A stretch of DNA of 64,000 nucleotides from Elusimicrobiota bacterium (GTDB taxonomy: Bacteria > Elusimicrobiota > Elusimicrobia > F11): contig JAJVIP010000009.1 in assembly GCA_022072025.1 (NCBI GenBank), positions 1 to 64,000 of the forward strand. Reading direction: 5' to 3'. Every line of letters begins with the position of its first letter. The first letter of the stretch is position 1. Positions 40,441 through 49,824 of the stretch are shown here, piece by piece. A program made the position numbers and the translations under genes. The notes beneath the pieces are model-generated. The model was not told the DNA's origin. It made no database searches and saw nothing but the letters and a program-made list of their open reading frames with translations.

Positions 40441-42740
40441 AAACTTCGCCATTAAAGTCGATTTTTAATTTTCGCGTTGTTTTAATTTTAATTGCAACAA
40501 CGGCCCTTGGGTTTGGGGTGTTTTTATATCTCGCTTGGACAAAAGTGGAAGCGCGAATCAAAAGTCCTGGGTTCAAGACGGGAATGGAAAAAAGGATTTC
40601 AATCGCGACGGGTGCGGAAACGCGGATCGGCTTAATCGCAGGGCACTTGGGACTAAGACCCTGGATGTCAGCTCATGATGTTTCATTGGTTTTTCCAGAA
40701 GACGTCCTTCGAATGAATGCGGTTCAACTGAGATTCGACTTAAAAATATTGCCTTTGTTGAAAGGGGATATCGTTTTCTCCCGCATCGGCCTTGATCGTC
40801 CCAAAATAATTTATCGACAACCCAAACGAGGCGATCCCTATGGCCTTCCAATTATCTTTTCTCAAAAATCCTCCCATATCCAATCCATGCGGATCGAAGC
40901 GCTTTCTCTTAAAGAAGGCCGGGTGACCATTGTTGATTCAAGCACCTCTTCGATTCCCGTGGTTGAATTAGAAGCGAATGCCTCCACACGCTTTTCTCCC
41001 AAGACCAAAACCTACGACCTCCGTTTAAATGGAAAATTTTCCACCATGGGCGCGACCGGTCCCTTCGAAGTGAAGGGCGAACTTTTTCCAACTCTTGAAT
41101 GGAAAATGAACGTGCTTCTAAAAAATCCCGTGTCGAGAGGTTCCAGCGCGCCGCTGCCTCTACGGATTGATGCGGTGGTTCTCAGTTCAGGTCCGATGGT
41201 CATTGCGGCCGATTGGAAATCTTCTTTGTCGCCGGCCACCGCCGAAATCCGAATGGCCCAATGGCGTGATTCAAATTACACATTTCGAATAAACATATGG
41301 GGTGGTACAGTAACTGGGAACGGGTCCTGGAAAATGCGCGCCACGCCTCGCTCTCCCGTGTTTTTCAGCATTCGGGCGCAGGGCGATAAACTGCGGGTGG
41401 AAAATATTCTCGCTTTAACAGTTTCGACCGTGCCCTGGACCGGAGGGTTTAATTTTGATTTGGCTCTCAACGATTTTCCTGTGTATCAAATTGGGCGATG
41501 GAATACTGTCGCTGCCTTGGATTCCCTTTCGAAATCGCGTTCCGCCAACCTCGAGATTCGCGGCGATGCCTCTTTCCAAGAAAAATCTCCGCTGAAAGAC
41601 ATCGTTGGAACATTGCGGATGGACCCGGCTGGGCGGGTCTTCATCGCAGGTCTCGAGGTAAATTGGGAGGGCGGCGGACTTACCGGTGGCGCCTCTTTGC
41701 CTCATATCTCCCGGAGCAAAGCGACTGGGCCCCTGGATGTGGCGATGACCATTAATAATTTGGATTTGACGTTTTTGCCCGGTCTCGCCAAGAGGCTAAA
41801 TCTCTCAAGGGGGAAAATGAGCGCGGACATAAAATGGAGCGCGAATCCGATCGATCGGGGAATGTTTCAGGCCTTTGCGCCCAACGTCGCTTGGAGCGTG
41901 GATGGACGTTTCCAAGAACTCATGTGGCGAAACATTCCGTTTGATGATGTTGGGGGTCGTGTGAATTGGGATCAGTCAGAGGTCCAACTGGAAAATATTC
42001 GCGGTTCTGTCTCCAGCGGAACGTTTCTTGTAAGCGGCTCATTATCGAACCGTATGCCGGATGGATTCCACCGATTCGCCTCCTCTGCCACAATCACCAA
42101 TATCGAGGTCGAGCCGTTCATGTTTGAAATTTCCACCAATCCTATTTTGCGAAGAGGGCGATGGTCGTCAAAGGTGAGTTTGGCGGGTCATTTGAAGCCA
42201 TGGGATCCGGACAGTCTCTCGGGTCACCTCAGTCTGGCCGGTCGCAAAGGCCGCATCCGAGCGGGCTCCTTTTCGCTCGCATTGCTTAATCGGCTCAATC
42301 TAAAGTCGCTTATTGATTCGATGACGGGGCGTTTGGAAAGTGGATTTCCTTTTGAGGTTATCGACGCCACTGGCTCGATCGGAGGAGGGCGTATCACTTT
42401 TAATAACCCCGTTTGTTTCAAATCGCCCCATCTAGAAATAGTCTACACCGGCTGGGCCGGCGCAGATTTAAAATCGGCTGAAGGCGTTATGGCTGTAAAT
42501 CCGTTGGTGGGAACACGCAACTTATTGACGGCCATTCCCGGAGTTTCAACTCTCATGTTGGGCCCGAACGGAGAATTATTGCCGTTGATCGTTGATGTGA
42601 ATTATAAACAAGGACGCCTTGACACCAAATTTCGTTCCATCCAGACGTTGGCGGACCTGCCGATGCGCATCATTGGCAACGTGATTCGTTTGCCGGCCTC
42701 CCTCTTTGGCGGAAGAAAAAAGTCGCCGGCTTCTGAATAA
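40437..42740 (+). CDS. AsmA/YhdP-like envelope protein
   Basis: This 767-residue protein has one N-terminal membrane helix (VVLILIATTALGFGVFLYLAW) and a long beta-rich body, the layout of AsmA-like proteins. The N-terminal AsmA pattern is seen in VQLRFDLKILPLLKGDIVFSRIGLDRPKI; the C-terminal part has ENIRGSVSSGTFLVSGSLSN and ANPVCF/IVYTGWAGADLK-like repeats. Such proteins bridge the periplasm and are linked to phospholipid transport and outer-membrane assembly. Its start ATG is shared with the end of repeat R1, and no other start codon with a good ribosome site is visible. Confidence 0.75.
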   Translation: MKTSPLKSIFNFRVVLILIATTALGFGVFLYLAWTKVEARIKSPGFKTGMEKRISIATGAETRIGLIAGHLGLRPWMSAHDVSLVFPEDVLRMNAVQLRFDLKILPLLKGDIVFSRIGLDRPKIIYRQPKRGDPYGLPIIFSQKSSHIQSMRIEALSLKEGRVTIVDSSTSSIPVVELEANASTRFSPKTKTYDLRLNGKFSTMGATGPFEVKGELFPTLEWKMNVLLKNPVSRGSSAPLPLRIDAVVLSSGPMVIAADWKSSLSPATAEIRMAQWRDSNYTFRINIWGGTVTGNGSWKMRATPRSPVFFSIRAQGDKLRVENILALTVSTVPWTGGFNFDLALNDFPVYQIGRWNTVAALDSLSKSRSANLEIRGDASFQEKSPLKDIVGTLRMDPAGRVFIAGLEVNWEGGGLTGGASLPHISRSKATGPLDVAMTINNLDLTFLPGLAKRLNLSRGKMSADIKWSANPIDRGMFQAFAPNVAWSVDGRFQELMWRNIPFDDVGGRVNWDQSEVQLENIRGSVSSGTFLVSGSLSNRMPDGFHRFASSATITNIEVEPFMFEISTNPILRRGRWSSKVSLAGHLKPWDPDSLSGHLSLAGRKGRIRAGSFSLALLNRLNLKSLIDSMTGRLESGFPFEVIDATGSIGGGRITFNNPVCFKSPHLEIVYTGWAGADLKSAEGVMAVNPLVGTRNLLTAIPGVSTLMLGPNGELLPLIVDVNYKQGRLDTKFRSIQTLADLPMRIIGNVIRLPASLFGGRKKSPASE

Positions 42741-42770
42741 TACAAACGAAGAAAATAAATTTACAAAATC

Positions 42771-42918
42771 GTCGTCCCGGCACGCTTCTTGGCCGTACCG
42801 ATACATTGATTTACATAATGCCGGTACGTACCGACCAAGATCATTGTGGAACGGTACGGGACCCAGGTTCTGATCTCGACGAAAACCTGGACCCCGGCCA
42901 AAGGCTTGCCGGGGCGAC
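42771..42918. repeat. Gene-less REP pair (expanded)
   Basis: Left arm GTCGTCCCGGCACGCTTCTT and right arm GGCTTGCCGGGGCGAC face each other, with ACCCAGG and ACCTGGACC inside. An extra 60 bp with GCCGGTACGTACCG lies between. It resembles the arms of the GIY-YIG unit without the gene. The gap to 43104 also has a GTACCTTTAGGTAC palindrome (42935) and a GCGGCAAAGCCGC hairpin (43054). Confidence 0.7.
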
Positions 42919-43104
42919 AGCGTTTTGTGCAGTACCTTTAGGTACGAACTTTTCAAATGCCGCATCACTTAAGTCGTTTGTTTTAGTTCCAAGGAGACAC
43001 GGGTCACATCCCACGCCATATCGATTGATATGATGGCATCACAACAATGGTCGCGGCAAAGCCGCGCTTTAATGTCGGAATTTTATCGTGTGTAAGGAGG
43101 ATTT

Positions 43105-43572
43105 ATGCAGAGTTTAAAATGGATTATTGTCGCGGCTCTCATCGTCATGATTCCAGTTATGGGGCAAGCCATGTCCACGCCTGGAGAAGGGGAGTTAAAC
43201 CGAGCGGTGATCGAAGTTCAACGCAAGGCCATCGTTGAAAAGAACATGCAAATGGACGCGGCAACGGCCGCTCTATTTTGGCCGATCTATGAAGAATATG
43301 TGGAGGCCATGAGAAAACCCTCTGAGAAGGCCACCGCGCTGTTGACCAATTACGTTGGAAATTGGATGACTCTTTCCGAAGAAACAGCCAAGGAACTTCT
43401 TGATGAATTTTTTAGCGTTAAACAAGAACAACTCAAGGTGAAGAAATCTTTTGTCGGAAAGTTCTTAAAAAAACTTCCGCCCAAGATCGTGGCTCGATTT
43501 TTTCAAATAGAAAATAAGTTGGAGGCCATTGTCGCCGTTGAATTGGCCCAGAAAGTTCCCTTGGTTCGTTGA
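43105..43572 (+). CDS. Exported helical protein of unknown function
   Basis: This 155-residue protein has a signal peptide (WIIVAALIVMIPVMGQA) and a wholly helical, charged body with many Lys and Glu. It carries no cysteines and resembles small periplasmic Spy/CpxP-like proteins in size and helicity only. An AAGGAGG precedes the ATG. Its stop overlaps the next gene's TTG start (TTGA), so the two are coupled. Confidence 0.65.
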   Translation: MQSLKWIIVAALIVMIPVMGQAMSTPGEGELNRAVIEVQRKAIVEKNMQMDAATAALFWPIYEEYVEAMRKPSEKATALLTNYVGNWMTLSEETAKELLDEFFSVKQEQLKVKKSFVGKFLKKLPPKIVARFFQIENKLEAIVAVELAQKVPLVR

Positions 43573-44729
43573 AAAATCACCTATCCCTTGCTTTTTTATT
43601 TGTTGTTTTATTCGCGCGAACAGCAAGGAGCGCGGAAATTTCCGGCCCCCCCATTGAAGACAACAATTATCGTTTGGATTTAAGACAAGGCCCCATTATT
43701 GGATCGGCCAAACAAGTGGCGTTGGGGGGCGCCTACATTGGATTGGCGGAAGGCATCATGGCGCTTAATTCCAATCCGGCCGGCGTGGCCTTTCGGACGG
43801 CGCGATCAAAAAAGAAATTTGACTGGGATTGGACCGCGGGCGTGAATGATTTGAAAAGTAATGACTTTGACAACAACGGTTTTTCTCCTCCCAATTACGC
43901 GGGTCATCGTATTAGAAGCCTCGGAATCATGGGGCAATACGGGGCGTGGGGAGTGGGCATCCTTTCCAATGGTGAATTGCTGAAGTTGGAAAACTCTTCC
44001 AATCCAGACGATGAGTATGTGTTAAATGCCACCTCGTTCGCCTTGGGCCGGCAGTTGATGGATGAACAGCTCACGCTTGGGATTGGTCTGCGCGCAACGA
44101 TAATCAAACTTCGGACCACGAGTTTTGACGCCACGCTTGGAAAAATTTCAGGTGTCGGGTGGGACGTCGGCGGAATTTGGAACCCCAAACACAGCGGATT
44201 TCGTTTCGGAGCTTCTTTCGCGTCTTCAATTCGTTCAGCGCAGTCATTGAATACAACAAGTACATCGCCCGTCACCGTGAATGGGTTGATTATTCCCAGT
44301 GATGCCACCTTGCCATGGCAGTTTGGTGTGGGGGCGTCCTATCGCTCGAAGTCCGCGCCCTTTTGGAAAAGCCGTCCTTGGCTTTTGGCGGGAGATCTGG
44401 TTTTTATTGGAGCCAGTGACAATGCCGTTGGCGTTGAATCCGTCTTGGCCCAAAAGAAACAGACTGTGGGCGCTGAAACAACTCTCAGCGTTCGGATAGG
44501 TACCGAAGTAGAAGCGTTACCAGGGCGGTTGCGACTTCGGTTGGGGAGCTATTACGAGCCGTCCTTTTATTCGTCCAGCGATAGCCGCACGCATTTGACC
44601 GGCGGAGCGGAACTTCGCTTATTTCATACCCGAATTTGGGGGGAGTATGATTGGGGTTTCACCTATACCATCGACTCGGCTCGCGACTACCTCAACAACT
44701 TTGTTTCCATCGGTTTCTGGTATTACTGA
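43569..44729 (+). CDS. FadL/PorV-like outer-membrane protein
   Basis: This 386-residue exported protein has signal LAFLFVVLFARTARS. The early block ALGGAYIGLAEGIMALNSNPAGVAF is the hallmark of UPF0164/PorV and FadL-like barrels (GGAxxAxAxxxxALxxNPAGLA). The C-terminal half continues as strands, ending in GFWYY. It starts with TTG at 43569 overlapping the previous stop; no better start is visible. It may carry hydrophobic compounds or assist surface-protein export, as relatives do. Confidence 0.75.
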   Translation: MKNHLSLAFLFVVLFARTARSAEISGPPIEDNNYRLDLRQGPIIGSAKQVALGGAYIGLAEGIMALNSNPAGVAFRTARSKKKFDWDWTAGVNDLKSNDFDNNGFSPPNYAGHRIRSLGIMGQYGAWGVGILSNGELLKLENSSNPDDEYVLNATSFALGRQLMDEQLTLGIGLRATIIKLRTTSFDATLGKISGVGWDVGGIWNPKHSGFRFGASFASSIRSAQSLNTTSTSPVTVNGLIIPSDATLPWQFGVGASYRSKSAPFWKSRPWLLAGDLVFIGASDNAVGVESVLAQKKQTVGAETTLSVRIGTEVEALPGRLRLRLGSYYEPSFYSSSDSRTHLTGGAELRLFHTRIWGEYDWGFTYTIDSARDYLNNFVSIGFWYY

Positions 44730-44781
44730 CGAACTAATTGCAATGCGGATTAGTTAAGAGATCCTCCGTCGACGATTGGTC

Positions 44782-44866
44782 GTCATCCCGGCACGCTTCT
44801 TGGCCGGGATCCAGGTTTTGACCGAGGCTACACCTGGGCCCCGGCCAAACGGCATGCCGGGGCGAC
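44782..44866. repeat. Gene-less REP pair
   Basis: The 85-bp unit has left arm GTCATCCCGGCACGCTTCTT and right arm GGCATGCCGGGGCGAC with facing CCAGGT and ACCTGG blocks. It is the miniature form of the GIY-YIG unit arms. It lies between convergent genes. Confidence 0.75.
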
Positions 44867-44933
44867 GACTTCTTCTGACATCGGAATGGCCAAGATTATG
44901 GACGGTAATCCCCTTAACTAAACCGCATTGAGG

Positions 44934-45584
44934 TTAATGTCGGGGCGCAATCAGCCCTTTGTCGGACAGGTCACGGCCCATCGCTCTGGCCAATGACGCG
45001 ACCAAATCAGTCACGGAGTGGGGATCAAACGTTTCGGACTCTGCGGACCAAATTAATTCACCCTCTGGCGAAAAAATCTTTGTTTGCATGATAACGACCC
45101 TTGAATTGAGAAGATAGCCGGGCGTATAGACGGTGTTGTACATATCCTGATAGTCATTATCGAAGGATCCGTTGTAAGGGTTGGAGGGGGTCGAAGGTCG
45201 CTCGGTTTTGGTGCCGGAGACATAATCGGTTTTCAGGTCAACTCTCAAAAGTCGCGACACCAAGACGGCATCAAAACCTTTTCCTTTGATGGCCGCTTTG
45301 ACCGATTCTTTTCCCACGCCCATCTTGGGGGGGAGAACCTCCCATCCGGTCGCCGCTTCTCCGCCGCCCTTGCGGATCACGCTCGCAAAGGCGTTCTCGA
45401 AAGCCTTCTGTTTTTCGATCTGCTCCGAGAGTCCGATCACGAGAATTTTTTTGAGTGGCGCACGCTCGAAATTTCGATCGTACCAAACAGATTTCAACTG
45501 GGAATTCTCTGCGGCATATGAAACCGTGCAAGAATGAACTGCATTTAAAACCAGCATCACAGCCAACAACAGTCTTTTTATCAT
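44934..45584 (-). CDS. Exported protein of unknown function
   Basis: This 216-residue protein has a signal peptide (LLLAVMLVLNAVHSCTVSYA). Its body (APLKKILVIGLSEQIEKQKAFENAFASVI, then FDAVLVSRLLRVDLKTDYV and LNSRVVIMQTKIFSPEGELIWSAESETF) is similar in shape to small lipoproteins of the DUF4136/DUF4410 type, but I cannot assign it. It is divergent from the porin operon and shares dyad box 7, 36 bp before its ATG. Confidence 0.65.
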   Translation of the reverse strand: MIKRLLLAVMLVLNAVHSCTVSYAAENSQLKSVWYDRNFERAPLKKILVIGLSEQIEKQKAFENAFASVIRKGGGEAATGWEVLPPKMGVGKESVKAAIKGKGFDAVLVSRLLRVDLKTDYVSGTKTERPSTPSNPYNGSFDNDYQDMYNTVYTPGYLLNSRVVIMQTKIFSPEGELIWSAESETFDPHSVTDLVASLARAMGRDLSDKGLIAPRH

Positions 45585-45619
45585 ACGTTTGATTTATCAA
45601 ATGTTCAGTAATTTCTTAA

Positions 45620-45635
45620 TTGGACCAAGGTCCAA
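45620..45635. promoter_or_regulatory. Dyad operator TTGGACCAAGGTCCAA (box 7)
   Basis: A perfect extended dyad (7-bp arms) in the divergent gap; 66 bp before the porin ATG and 36 bp before the minus-strand gene. It likely drives the 10-kb operon that follows. Confidence 0.75.
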
Positions 45636-45701
45636 TAGACGTTGTTTCGCGGAAACCATCTAATCTCCCTATAAAATTATTTATGTAGGAGGACCCGCCT
45701 T

Positions 45702-46904
45702 ATGCATTCCACTGTTCTGAAACGCTTGTCTTTCGCATTTCTTTTTTTGATTTGCGCAACGACCCAGCGCCTGGCCCAAGCCGACCCCTCGTTTGAAGTC
45801 TATGGGTTCGCCATGTTGGATTACATTCAAGACTTTAACCGTGTTAATCCCGCGTGGGAGGCCACGCTCCGACCGAGCCGAATTCCCACAACGGAAGGAC
45901 TTTATGGAAGTGACGGTCAGGCCATTGTTTCCGCTCGACAGAGCCGCTTGGGGGTACAGGCAACGCTCCCCACCGAAAAAGGTGACGTTTACACCAAGTT
46001 CGAATTTGATTTGTTCGGCGTTGGGGTCGACGAAGGCCAGACCACCATTCGACTCCGACATGCCTATGGCCAATTTGGTCCCATCTTGGCCGGTCAGACC
46101 AATTCCCTTTTCATGGACGGGGACATTTTTCCCAACACCATCGATTACTGGGGTCCGTCGGGAATGGTTTTTTACCGGACACCCCAATTGCGATGGACCC
46201 AAGGATCCGACAAGACCAAATTTTCTTTGGGTATCGAGGTTCCCGGTACCGATGTTGATACGGGCCAAATTCGAAATTTGGACCCCGCCTTGGGTTCTTC
46301 GATTAAAGGCGACGAAAAATATCCGGACTTTACCGCTCAACTTCGTCGCAACGGCGGGTGGGGACATGTGCAAGCGGCCGGTATTTTGCGCTACCTCGGT
46401 TATGATACCCCGGGGGCTGTGGACAACGAACCCAATGGAAATGAAACCGGTTGGGGTCTTGACCTCACCTCGGTGGTTAACGTCCGCAAAAAAGACGCTC
46501 TTCGTGTCGGTGTTGTGTTCGGAGAAGGAATCGCCAGTTACATGAACGACGGGGGCATGGATTTGGCCCCAAAAGGATCCACGTCGACCATGATCAGTGC
46601 GGCCGCTGTTCCCCTGGTGGGTGTGTCCGCTTATTACGACCTTTGGTGGAGCGATAAATTCTCCAGTTCCATCGGCTATAGTTTCACGCAGGTGGACAAC
46701 ACCGACTTCCAAGCCGGGGACGCGTTCCACCTGGGACAATATGCCTCAGCCAACCTTCTTTATTATCCGACGAAGAACGTGTTCTACGGCGCGGAATATC
46801 TGTTCGGCCGACGCGAGGATAACAACGGAAAATCTGGGCAAGATCAACGCATTCAGTTCTCGGCGCATTACAAATTCTCGTCGAAAGACTTTTCAAACAA
46901 TTAA
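45702..46904 (+). CDS. DcaP-like outer-membrane porin
   Basis: This 400-residue exported porin has a signal peptide, then FEVYGFAMLDYIQDFN as first strand. The IRLRHAYGQFGPILAGQTNSLFMDGDIFPNTIDYWGPSG block is the DcaP/trimeric-porin signature. The C-terminal GAEYLFGRREDNNGKSG...QRIQFSAHYKF ends the barrel. DcaP porins admit anionic or small carboxylic compounds. GTAGGAGG precedes the ATG. It is the first gene of the operon that continues with glutaminase, so amide or amino-acid uptake is a reasonable inference. Confidence 0.85.
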   Translation: MHSTVLKRLSFAFLFLICATTQRLAQADPSFEVYGFAMLDYIQDFNRVNPAWEATLRPSRIPTTEGLYGSDGQAIVSARQSRLGVQATLPTEKGDVYTKFEFDLFGVGVDEGQTTIRLRHAYGQFGPILAGQTNSLFMDGDIFPNTIDYWGPSGMVFYRTPQLRWTQGSDKTKFSLGIEVPGTDVDTGQIRNLDPALGSSIKGDEKYPDFTAQLRRNGGWGHVQAAGILRYLGYDTPGAVDNEPNGNETGWGLDLTSVVNVRKKDALRVGVVFGEGIASYMNDGGMDLAPKGSTSTMISAAAVPLVGVSAYYDLWWSDKFSSSIGYSFTQVDNTDFQAGDAFHLGQYASANLLYYPTKNVFYGAEYLFGRREDNNGKSGQDQRIQFSAHYKFSSKDFSNN

Positions 46905-46934
46905 CAAGTAAGGATGATTAAGGAGGAACCAAAT

Positions 46935-47966
46935 ATGTTGATGAAATTTGATTCAGGAAGAGGGGCGATTAGAAGTCTGGTCGCCATTGTGTTCATGCTG
47001 GCAACGGCCACGTCTTTCGCGGCTGATCTCAAGAAAACGGAGGTCGACGCCGCCCTCAACCAGGCTTACACGAAATACAAAGGATTGCAGGAAGGGAAAA
47101 ACGCCGACTACATTCCCGCCTTGGCCAAAGTGCCGTCGCAGTATTTCGGCATCGCGTTGGTGACTGTGGACGGCAAGGTGTACACCATAGGGGATATAGA
47201 TAAATTGTTTTCAATTCAGTCCATTTCCAAAGTGTTCACGATGGCGCAAGTCATGCAGGAGTCCGGAGAGGATGTAATTGAAAAGGGCGTTGGCGTTGAT
47301 GCCACCGGGCAGGTTTTCAACTCGATTGTGGCTGTTGAGCAATACCGCGGCCATGAGATGAACCCGCTGGTCAACCCTGGCGCGATCACCACCACCAGCA
47401 ACGTCAAAGGAGCGACGGCGGATGAAGTGTGGGCCAAGATTCTCGGTATTCACAGCGATTGCGCGGGCCGTCCCTTGGAGGTCAATCAAGAGGTTTACAA
47501 ATCCGAGGCTGACACCAATCAGCGCAACCGCGCCATTGGTGCGCTCATGTACGCTTATGGCCTCATTAAAGAAAAACACGAACAGGCTGTTGACCTCTAT
47601 ACGCGCCAATGCTCCATCAATGTGAACGCCAAAGACTTGGGGATGATGGCCGCAACCTTGGCCAATGGCGGCAAGAACCCCGTTACGAAAAAACAGGTGA
47701 TCGATCAAAAACATATCCCGGGCATTCTGGCTGTCATGTCGACGGCAGGACTCTATGACGATTCTGGAAAATGGCTGTTTATGACCGGGCTTCCCGGTAA
47801 AAGCGGCGTGGGAGGCGGTATTATTGCCGTGTCCCCAGGAAAATTCGGTATTGCCGCCTTTTCGCCACCGCTGGATGCGGCGGGAAACAGCGTGCGGGCT
47901 CAGAAAGCGATCACCGATATCTCGAAGAGACTCAACGGTAATCCGTACAAAATTGCACCGAAGTAA
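46935..47966 (+). CDS. glsA: Glutaminase A, exported
   Basis: This serine-dependent beta-lactamase-fold glutaminase hydrolyses glutamine to glutamate and ammonia. The SxxK catalytic motif is SISK near residues 96-99; family blocks include YIPALAKVPSQYFGIALV, NPLVNPGAI, NQRNRAIGALMYAYG and GLPGKSGVGGGI. It is 343 residues long, near the usual ~310 plus a signal peptide (SLVAIVFMLATATSFA), so this form acts in the periplasm, which is less usual than the cytoplasmic enzyme. Start ATG at 46935 follows AAGGAGGAACCAA; the frame is open a little upstream (46914). Confidence 0.93.
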   Translation: MLMKFDSGRGAIRSLVAIVFMLATATSFAADLKKTEVDAALNQAYTKYKGLQEGKNADYIPALAKVPSQYFGIALVTVDGKVYTIGDIDKLFSIQSISKVFTMAQVMQESGEDVIEKGVGVDATGQVFNSIVAVEQYRGHEMNPLVNPGAITTTSNVKGATADEVWAKILGIHSDCAGRPLEVNQEVYKSEADTNQRNRAIGALMYAYGLIKEKHEQAVDLYTRQCSINVNAKDLGMMAATLANGGKNPVTKKQVIDQKHIPGILAVMSTAGLYDDSGKWLFMTGLPGKSGVGGGIIAVSPGKFGIAAFSPPLDAAGNSVRAQKAITDISKRLNGNPYKIAPK

Positions 47967-47981
47967 CAGAGCATCAAATCG

Positions 47982-48686
47982 ATGCGAAAATGTCGGCGAC
48001 AATGGACCTTGTTCCCCCTTGGCCTATTTGTCGCCGGCATTTTTTCCCCGGGCCGTTTATTAGCGGAACTGAGAGTCGCACCAGAAATGGCGCTCTATAT
48101 CACGCACAACAGCAACTTGCGAAGTCGGTTTGTGGCCAACGGAACGTGGAAAGAAGAAGTGGAAGAATTCACAAGCGCGGGGTTTGAGTATGATCTCGAT
48201 ATCGGTTTGCTCTCATTTTTTCGGCGTTATGTTTTCAAAGATCCCAATGCTGAAAAGTCCAAGAGAATAAGCGTGAGGTTGGGCTACGCCTATTTGCCTG
48301 ACCTGGTATCTGGGGATCCGGACCTGGATGAAGAACGGGCTTTGGGGGAGGTGACGTTTCGTTTCCCATTGGGACAGGCTTGGCTGTTAACCGATCGAAA
48401 CCGAGGGGAACTTCGATTTATTGGCGACGTGGAATCCACTCGTTACCGCAACCGTCTCCGCCTGGAGCGCAATGTGGCGATCAGCCGATTCCGAATTACC
48501 CCTTACGCCAATGCTGAAGCCTTTTTCGAGAGCATTACCGATGAATGGAACCAGGTTGACGGAACCGTGGGCGCCGAGTTTCCGTGGCACTACCAAACAA
48601 TTTTGGAATTTTATTGCACTTGGCAATTCACTCGAAATCTGGAGGATGATCAGATCTTTGGGGTGACCTTGCAGAAACATTTATGA
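47982..48686 (+). CDS. DUF2490 exported barrel-like protein
   Basis: This 234-residue protein has a signal (LGLFVAGIFSPGRLLA). Strands such as ISVRLGYAYLPDLVSG and FRFPLGQAWLLTDRNRGELRFIGD, then YRNRLRLERNV, fit DUF2490. Such proteins are small outer-membrane barrels of unknown function. It lies 15 bp after glutaminase. Its stop overlaps the start of repeat R2 (ATGA). Confidence 0.72.
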   Translation: MRKCRRQWTLFPLGLFVAGIFSPGRLLAELRVAPEMALYITHNSNLRSRFVANGTWKEEVEEFTSAGFEYDLDIGLLSFFRRYVFKDPNAEKSKRISVRLGYAYLPDLVSGDPDLDEERALGEVTFRFPLGQAWLLTDRNRGELRFIGDVESTRYRNRLRLERNVAISRFRITPYANAEAFFESITDEWNQVDGTVGAEFPWHYQTILEFYCTWQFTRNLEDDQIFGVTLQKHL

Positions 48687-48952
48687 AATGGAAACGTGGG
48701 ATCTTGTTTTTAAACGAAGAAATATTTGAAGGTCGCCGTCGCCCCGGCCTCGCCTTTAAGGGGAGTGATTGTTGGCAAGTGGATAAGCCGGGGCCCAGTC
48801 GTTCCGGTAGAAGGTGTGATGGGATCACCTCCCCCTCCGGAGAGGCTGGGTCCCGGCTTATGCTCTTCTCGACGCGCACAACTTTTAAAAAATGGGCCGG
48901 GACGACGGCCATGCCTGATCCCTTGTTGGGTTGCCGCGGTGCCGCGCTATGA
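48683..48952 (+). repeat. 270-bp repeat R, copy 2, coupled on both sides by ATGA
   Basis: The repeat's ATG overlaps the DUF2490 stop and its TGA overlaps the next gene's ATG, so the 89-codon frame would be read as a linking cistron. ATGAAA occurs at both edges, as expected if the element inserted at an ATGAAA start and duplicated it. Otherwise as for copy 1. Confidence 0.82.
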
Positions 48953-49824
48953 AATTTAAAAAAAATATTTATTGCGCGCTTTTTTGTGTAAGCACCGCAC
49001 TCTATTGTTGGGGCGCCGATCCGATCCCATTGTCCATCATGACTCAGGACTATCCTCACACGCGGTCCATCGTGAATGGCGCTATTGAGATTCCGGAATG
49101 TCGAATCAGTTACGCCACCGCCACTCTCTCCCAGATTGAGCAAAAAATTGAACAGGGCTCGGCCGGAGACATTGTTGAAGTTGATTTCGCGGCATTCTTA
49201 AAACGTTTTTCCAGCGAAGAAACTCATGATTGGGTGTTGGTCCCGGTCTATCTATGGCGCGCGTTTCCGCATCGGCACATTGTCGCGAAAAGCGACGGCT
49301 CCCTGGCGGTTAATGTGTCCGGTGCCTCCGTGCGGGTCTGGGCGCGAGGTATTGTTGAATCGTCTTCGACTTTTGTAGCGGGGAGTGTGAGTTGGGACCC
49401 AACCATTCCCTCCTCCACCGAGGCGGTTAAACCTTATTTCCCTGATTCAAAAACCGCTGAACAAAATTATTTCCATGATACGCGGATATTTCCCGTCATG
49501 ACGGTCTTGGCCGTGCGTAAGGAGTTGGTTGAGGCCAACCCCTGGTTGCCGGAGGCCATTTTTATCGCGTTTTCAGAGGCAAAGACTCAAGCCTTGGAGG
49601 GAAATAGTCTTCCGCTCCCCTGGGGAGAACCATATCGCGATGAAACCCTTGAGTTGATGAAGAAAAATTATTGGTCTTACGGCGTTAGAAACAACCCGAA
49701 AACATTGGGCGCTTTTTTTAAATATGTTCAGGAACAGGGCCTCACTCAAAAAGAGTTATCACCTGAGGAAGTGTTTGCGTCGGAGATCTTGCAGCTCATT
49801 GATGAGAAAGGGGCCAAAAATTGA
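48949..49824 (+). CDS. 4,5-dihydroxyphthalate decarboxylase-like (PBP2-fold) exported protein
   Basis: A 291-residue protein with a signal peptide (IYCALFCVSTALYCWGA) and a type 2 periplasmic-binding fold. It matches the pattern of 4,5-dihydroxyphthalate decarboxylases: ALxRxFSSEETHDWVLVPVYLWRAFPHRHIVAK, VRVWARGIV, FPVMTVLAVRKELVEANPWLPEAIFIAF, then NYWSYGVRNNPKTLGAFFKYVQEQGL. The cytoplasmic enzyme removes CO2 from dihydroxyphthalate; the exported form here may instead bind an aromatic acid. The start is fused to repeat R2; the frame extends to 48931 but with no better start. Confidence 0.78.
   Translation: MKFKKNIYCALFCVSTALYCWGADPIPLSIMTQDYPHTRSIVNGAIEIPECRISYATATLSQIEQKIEQGSAGDIVEVDFAAFLKRFSSEETHDWVLVPVYLWRAFPHRHIVAKSDGSLAVNVSGASVRVWARGIVESSSTFVAGSVSWDPTIPSSTEAVKPYFPDSKTAEQNYFHDTRIFPVMTVLAVRKELVEANPWLPEAIFIAFSEAKTQALEGNSLPLPWGEPYRDETLELMKKNYWSYGVRNNPKTLGAFFKYVQEQGLTQKELSPEEVFASEILQLIDEKGAKN

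Noticed and set aside
43040-43075. Intrinsic terminator GCGGCAAAGCCGC
   Set aside because: The hairpin is short and is followed by TTTAATG and not by a T-run, so termination is doubtful.
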